NCBI RefSeq assembly: GCF_029931775.1
Contig: NC_079331.1
Coordinates: forward strand, 23,437,720-23,501,719
Reading direction: 5' to 3'
DNA from: Euleptes europaea
Lineage: Eukaryota > Chordata > Lepidosauria > Squamata > Sphaerodactylidae
Length of the DNA: 64,000 nt
Below the pieces are notes generated by a model, which was not told the DNA's origin, made no database searches, and worked only from the letters and a program-made list of their open reading frames with translations. Position numbers and translations under genes: made by a program. Positions 62,471-64,000 of this stretch are shown here, in pieces. How positions within the stretch are numbered: the first letter of the stretch is position 1; each line of letters opens with the position of its first letter.

Positions 62471-63950
62471 TGAATTTGGCACCATCCTCTATAGTGAAGC
62501 CTCTGTCAGTCTTTGCCTTAATGTCGCATTTTGGCCACCAATGGCTGATCTGGGATAAGGGCCAGGCAGCCACAAGAACACTGAGAAGGAGGTTTGGGAA
62601 AGGGGATGGTCCAGAGGAACAAGAGGAGGAGGAAGCAGCCACAGAAGAGTCTCAGAAGGGACAGAGACCAGGGAGGGTTGTAGAAAAGGCAGAGATTTTG
62701 TGGCATGTTCAATCCACATGCGCTAGGCTGGGTTGCAAGCGCTGTCTCTGAATTCCCATCCAGGTCTTGCAAAACACCAGGTCCCGGGAGCTTCTACAGT
62801 CTTAACAAGGACAGCCAGCCTGTTGTTTTGGAAACCACGAAGGAAGCACACCCAGAAATGATGCTGGGCTCCCAAGGTGCCGATCGAGTGGCCAGGTTCC
62901 CAGAGATGCTTGGAGAGCAATTCAAAAGCACGGCTGCACGAGCCACACATGTTCAGTAGTGTGAGCAATTCTGCACGGCACACAGGAGGTCTCCCGCACT
63001 GGAGGCCCAGGCCAGATCCAGAATGGCTCGGCTTCAGCACAGCCCTGTGTGCCTTCAGCTCGTGCCCCCTTCTGGCTCCTCCTACAGGCCCATCAGCCAA
63101 ATTTTGGCTATGGGGGTCAAGTCACCAACAGGACTTTCAACAGGAGGGGTACAATGGAATCCTTTATGTGGATCCCAACAGGGCTTGGTTGATCTTCTCC
63201 ATTCTCATTGTGCCCTTCCACAGCAAAGGAGCTGGCCGGAGCAAAGCCAGGAGATTGGCTCATTGCTGGGCGAGAGCCCATGATCTCCTTCCTCTCAGCT
63301 AGACCCCGTGACGGTCTTCCACTAAACAGAGAAAGACTTCCTTCGGCAGAGAGTGACATTTCCAAATGCAGAAGTCTTCCCTTTGCTTGAAGGAAATCTT
63401 TCTCTGTGGGTGAAAAGTCTGGCCTAAGAGAGGCACGGGATCCAACCCGCTCCGTTTTGCTTTCCGTTGGTGTGCCTGCATGGAGGAATGGGATGAAAAT
63501 AAAGACAGCACATCAGCAGCAGCTGTGTTGTCTCCTAGGGGATTTTCCCAGGTGTTGCTGAGCTCCAAGCCAACCTGCCAAGCCAGGCACTAGGCAGCTT
63601 CCTCCTGGGATCCTGCCAGCCTGGATCCTTACAAGTGCCACATCAGAGGGTGCCAAGGCCTGGGACTTTTGCCTGGAGGCAGGAGGGTGCAGGCAGCAGA
63701 TCAGCCAGCGGGCAACCAGCTGCAAGCTGTGGCTATTGAGCCACACTGGCAGAGACCTGCAAGCACGGCCGGGGTGGGGGGATTGGGAAGAATTGGGTCC
63801 TCCACCCCTTTCCTTCTGCCTCTACCATCAGTTGCTAGAGTAAGGGAGGGGGAGGGTTTTTTAAAGTCACCAATGCACACCTTGTGCATAAATTACTACT
63901 TCTATTTTTAAAGATACAGCTGAGGCAGTTCACCTCATGACACAACCGGG
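62471..63950. other. ITGA11 intron, nothing recognised
   Basis: No exon with integrin character was found on the minus strand and no transposon I can name. Open frames here are short and look random. Confidence 0.45.
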
Positions 63951-63954
63951 ATAT

Positions 63955-64000
63955 TGGCAGGGCTGACCCTGCTTATCTTCTGAGACCTGACAAGATTGGG
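63955..64000 (-). mobile_element. 5S rRNA-derived SINE, cut by the window edge
   Basis: 'cagggctgaccctgcttatc' and 'ttctgagacctgacaagatt' are the complement of the 5S A-box region. The copy continues past 64000. Confidence 0.65.

Noticed and set aside
63117-63568. Further ITGA11 exons in minus-strand frames of 82-89 codons
   Set aside because: No integrin calf-domain pattern and no convincing splice sites. Probably intron.

Overview
The window is vertebrate nuclear DNA, most likely from a squamate reptile (a lizard; the species cannot be fixed from the sequence). The evidence is a set of spliced, strongly conserved vertebrate genes set among squamate-type repeats: Sauria-type SINEs, BovB/RTE LINEs, CR1 3' ends, and several tRNA- and 5S rRNA-derived SINE families. 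The genes are PIAS1 (3' end, +), CALML4 (-), CLN6 (-), FEM1B (+) and ITGA11 (3' end, -). To my knowledge this is the gene order at human 15q23, so this is a conserved block and not an accessory region. Exons were placed by reading GT/AG junctions in phase. The coding sums close exactly: CALML4 154 aa, CLN6 310 aa, FEM1B 627 aa.

Layout: 1-8964 holds the last four PIAS1 coding exons and a 4-kb 3'UTR. 8965-9900 is a SINE cluster. 9976-15528 is CALML4 on the minus strand, with a large foldback element in its last intron. 15.5-19.7 kb is intergenic and holds a tandem trimer of a 5S-derived SINE. 20410-30190 is CLN6 on the minus strand, with introns full of SINEs, CR1, BovB and one LTR. 30.2-34.2 kb separates the divergent CLN6 and FEM1B promoters and holds an inverted duplication of CLN6 upstream sequence and a second LTR of the same family. 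34.2-41.0 kb is the FEM1B CpG island, its two coding exons and its 3'UTR. 42.2-50.3 kb is a nest of Ty3/gypsy chromovirus fossils: a very young incomplete copy with identical LTRs sits in the LTR of an older element. 50.3-56.2 kb is intergenic, with a BovB fragment, SINEs and microsatellites. 56198-59362 holds the last two ITGA11 coding exons. 59.4-64 kb is ITGA11 intron with a LINE inside a hAT-type transposon and an inverted CR1 pair.

The host genes have unrelated jobs: SUMO ligation (PIAS1), brush-border myosin light chain (CALML4), ER export of lysosomal enzymes (CLN6), CUL2 substrate receptor (FEM1B) and collagen-binding integrin (ITGA11). I see no operon-like or novel multigene system. 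The most interesting content is in the mobile elements: a 5S rRNA-derived SINE whose tail resembles the BovB 3' end, composite tRNA/5S SINEs, the nested chromoviruses, and foldback elements.
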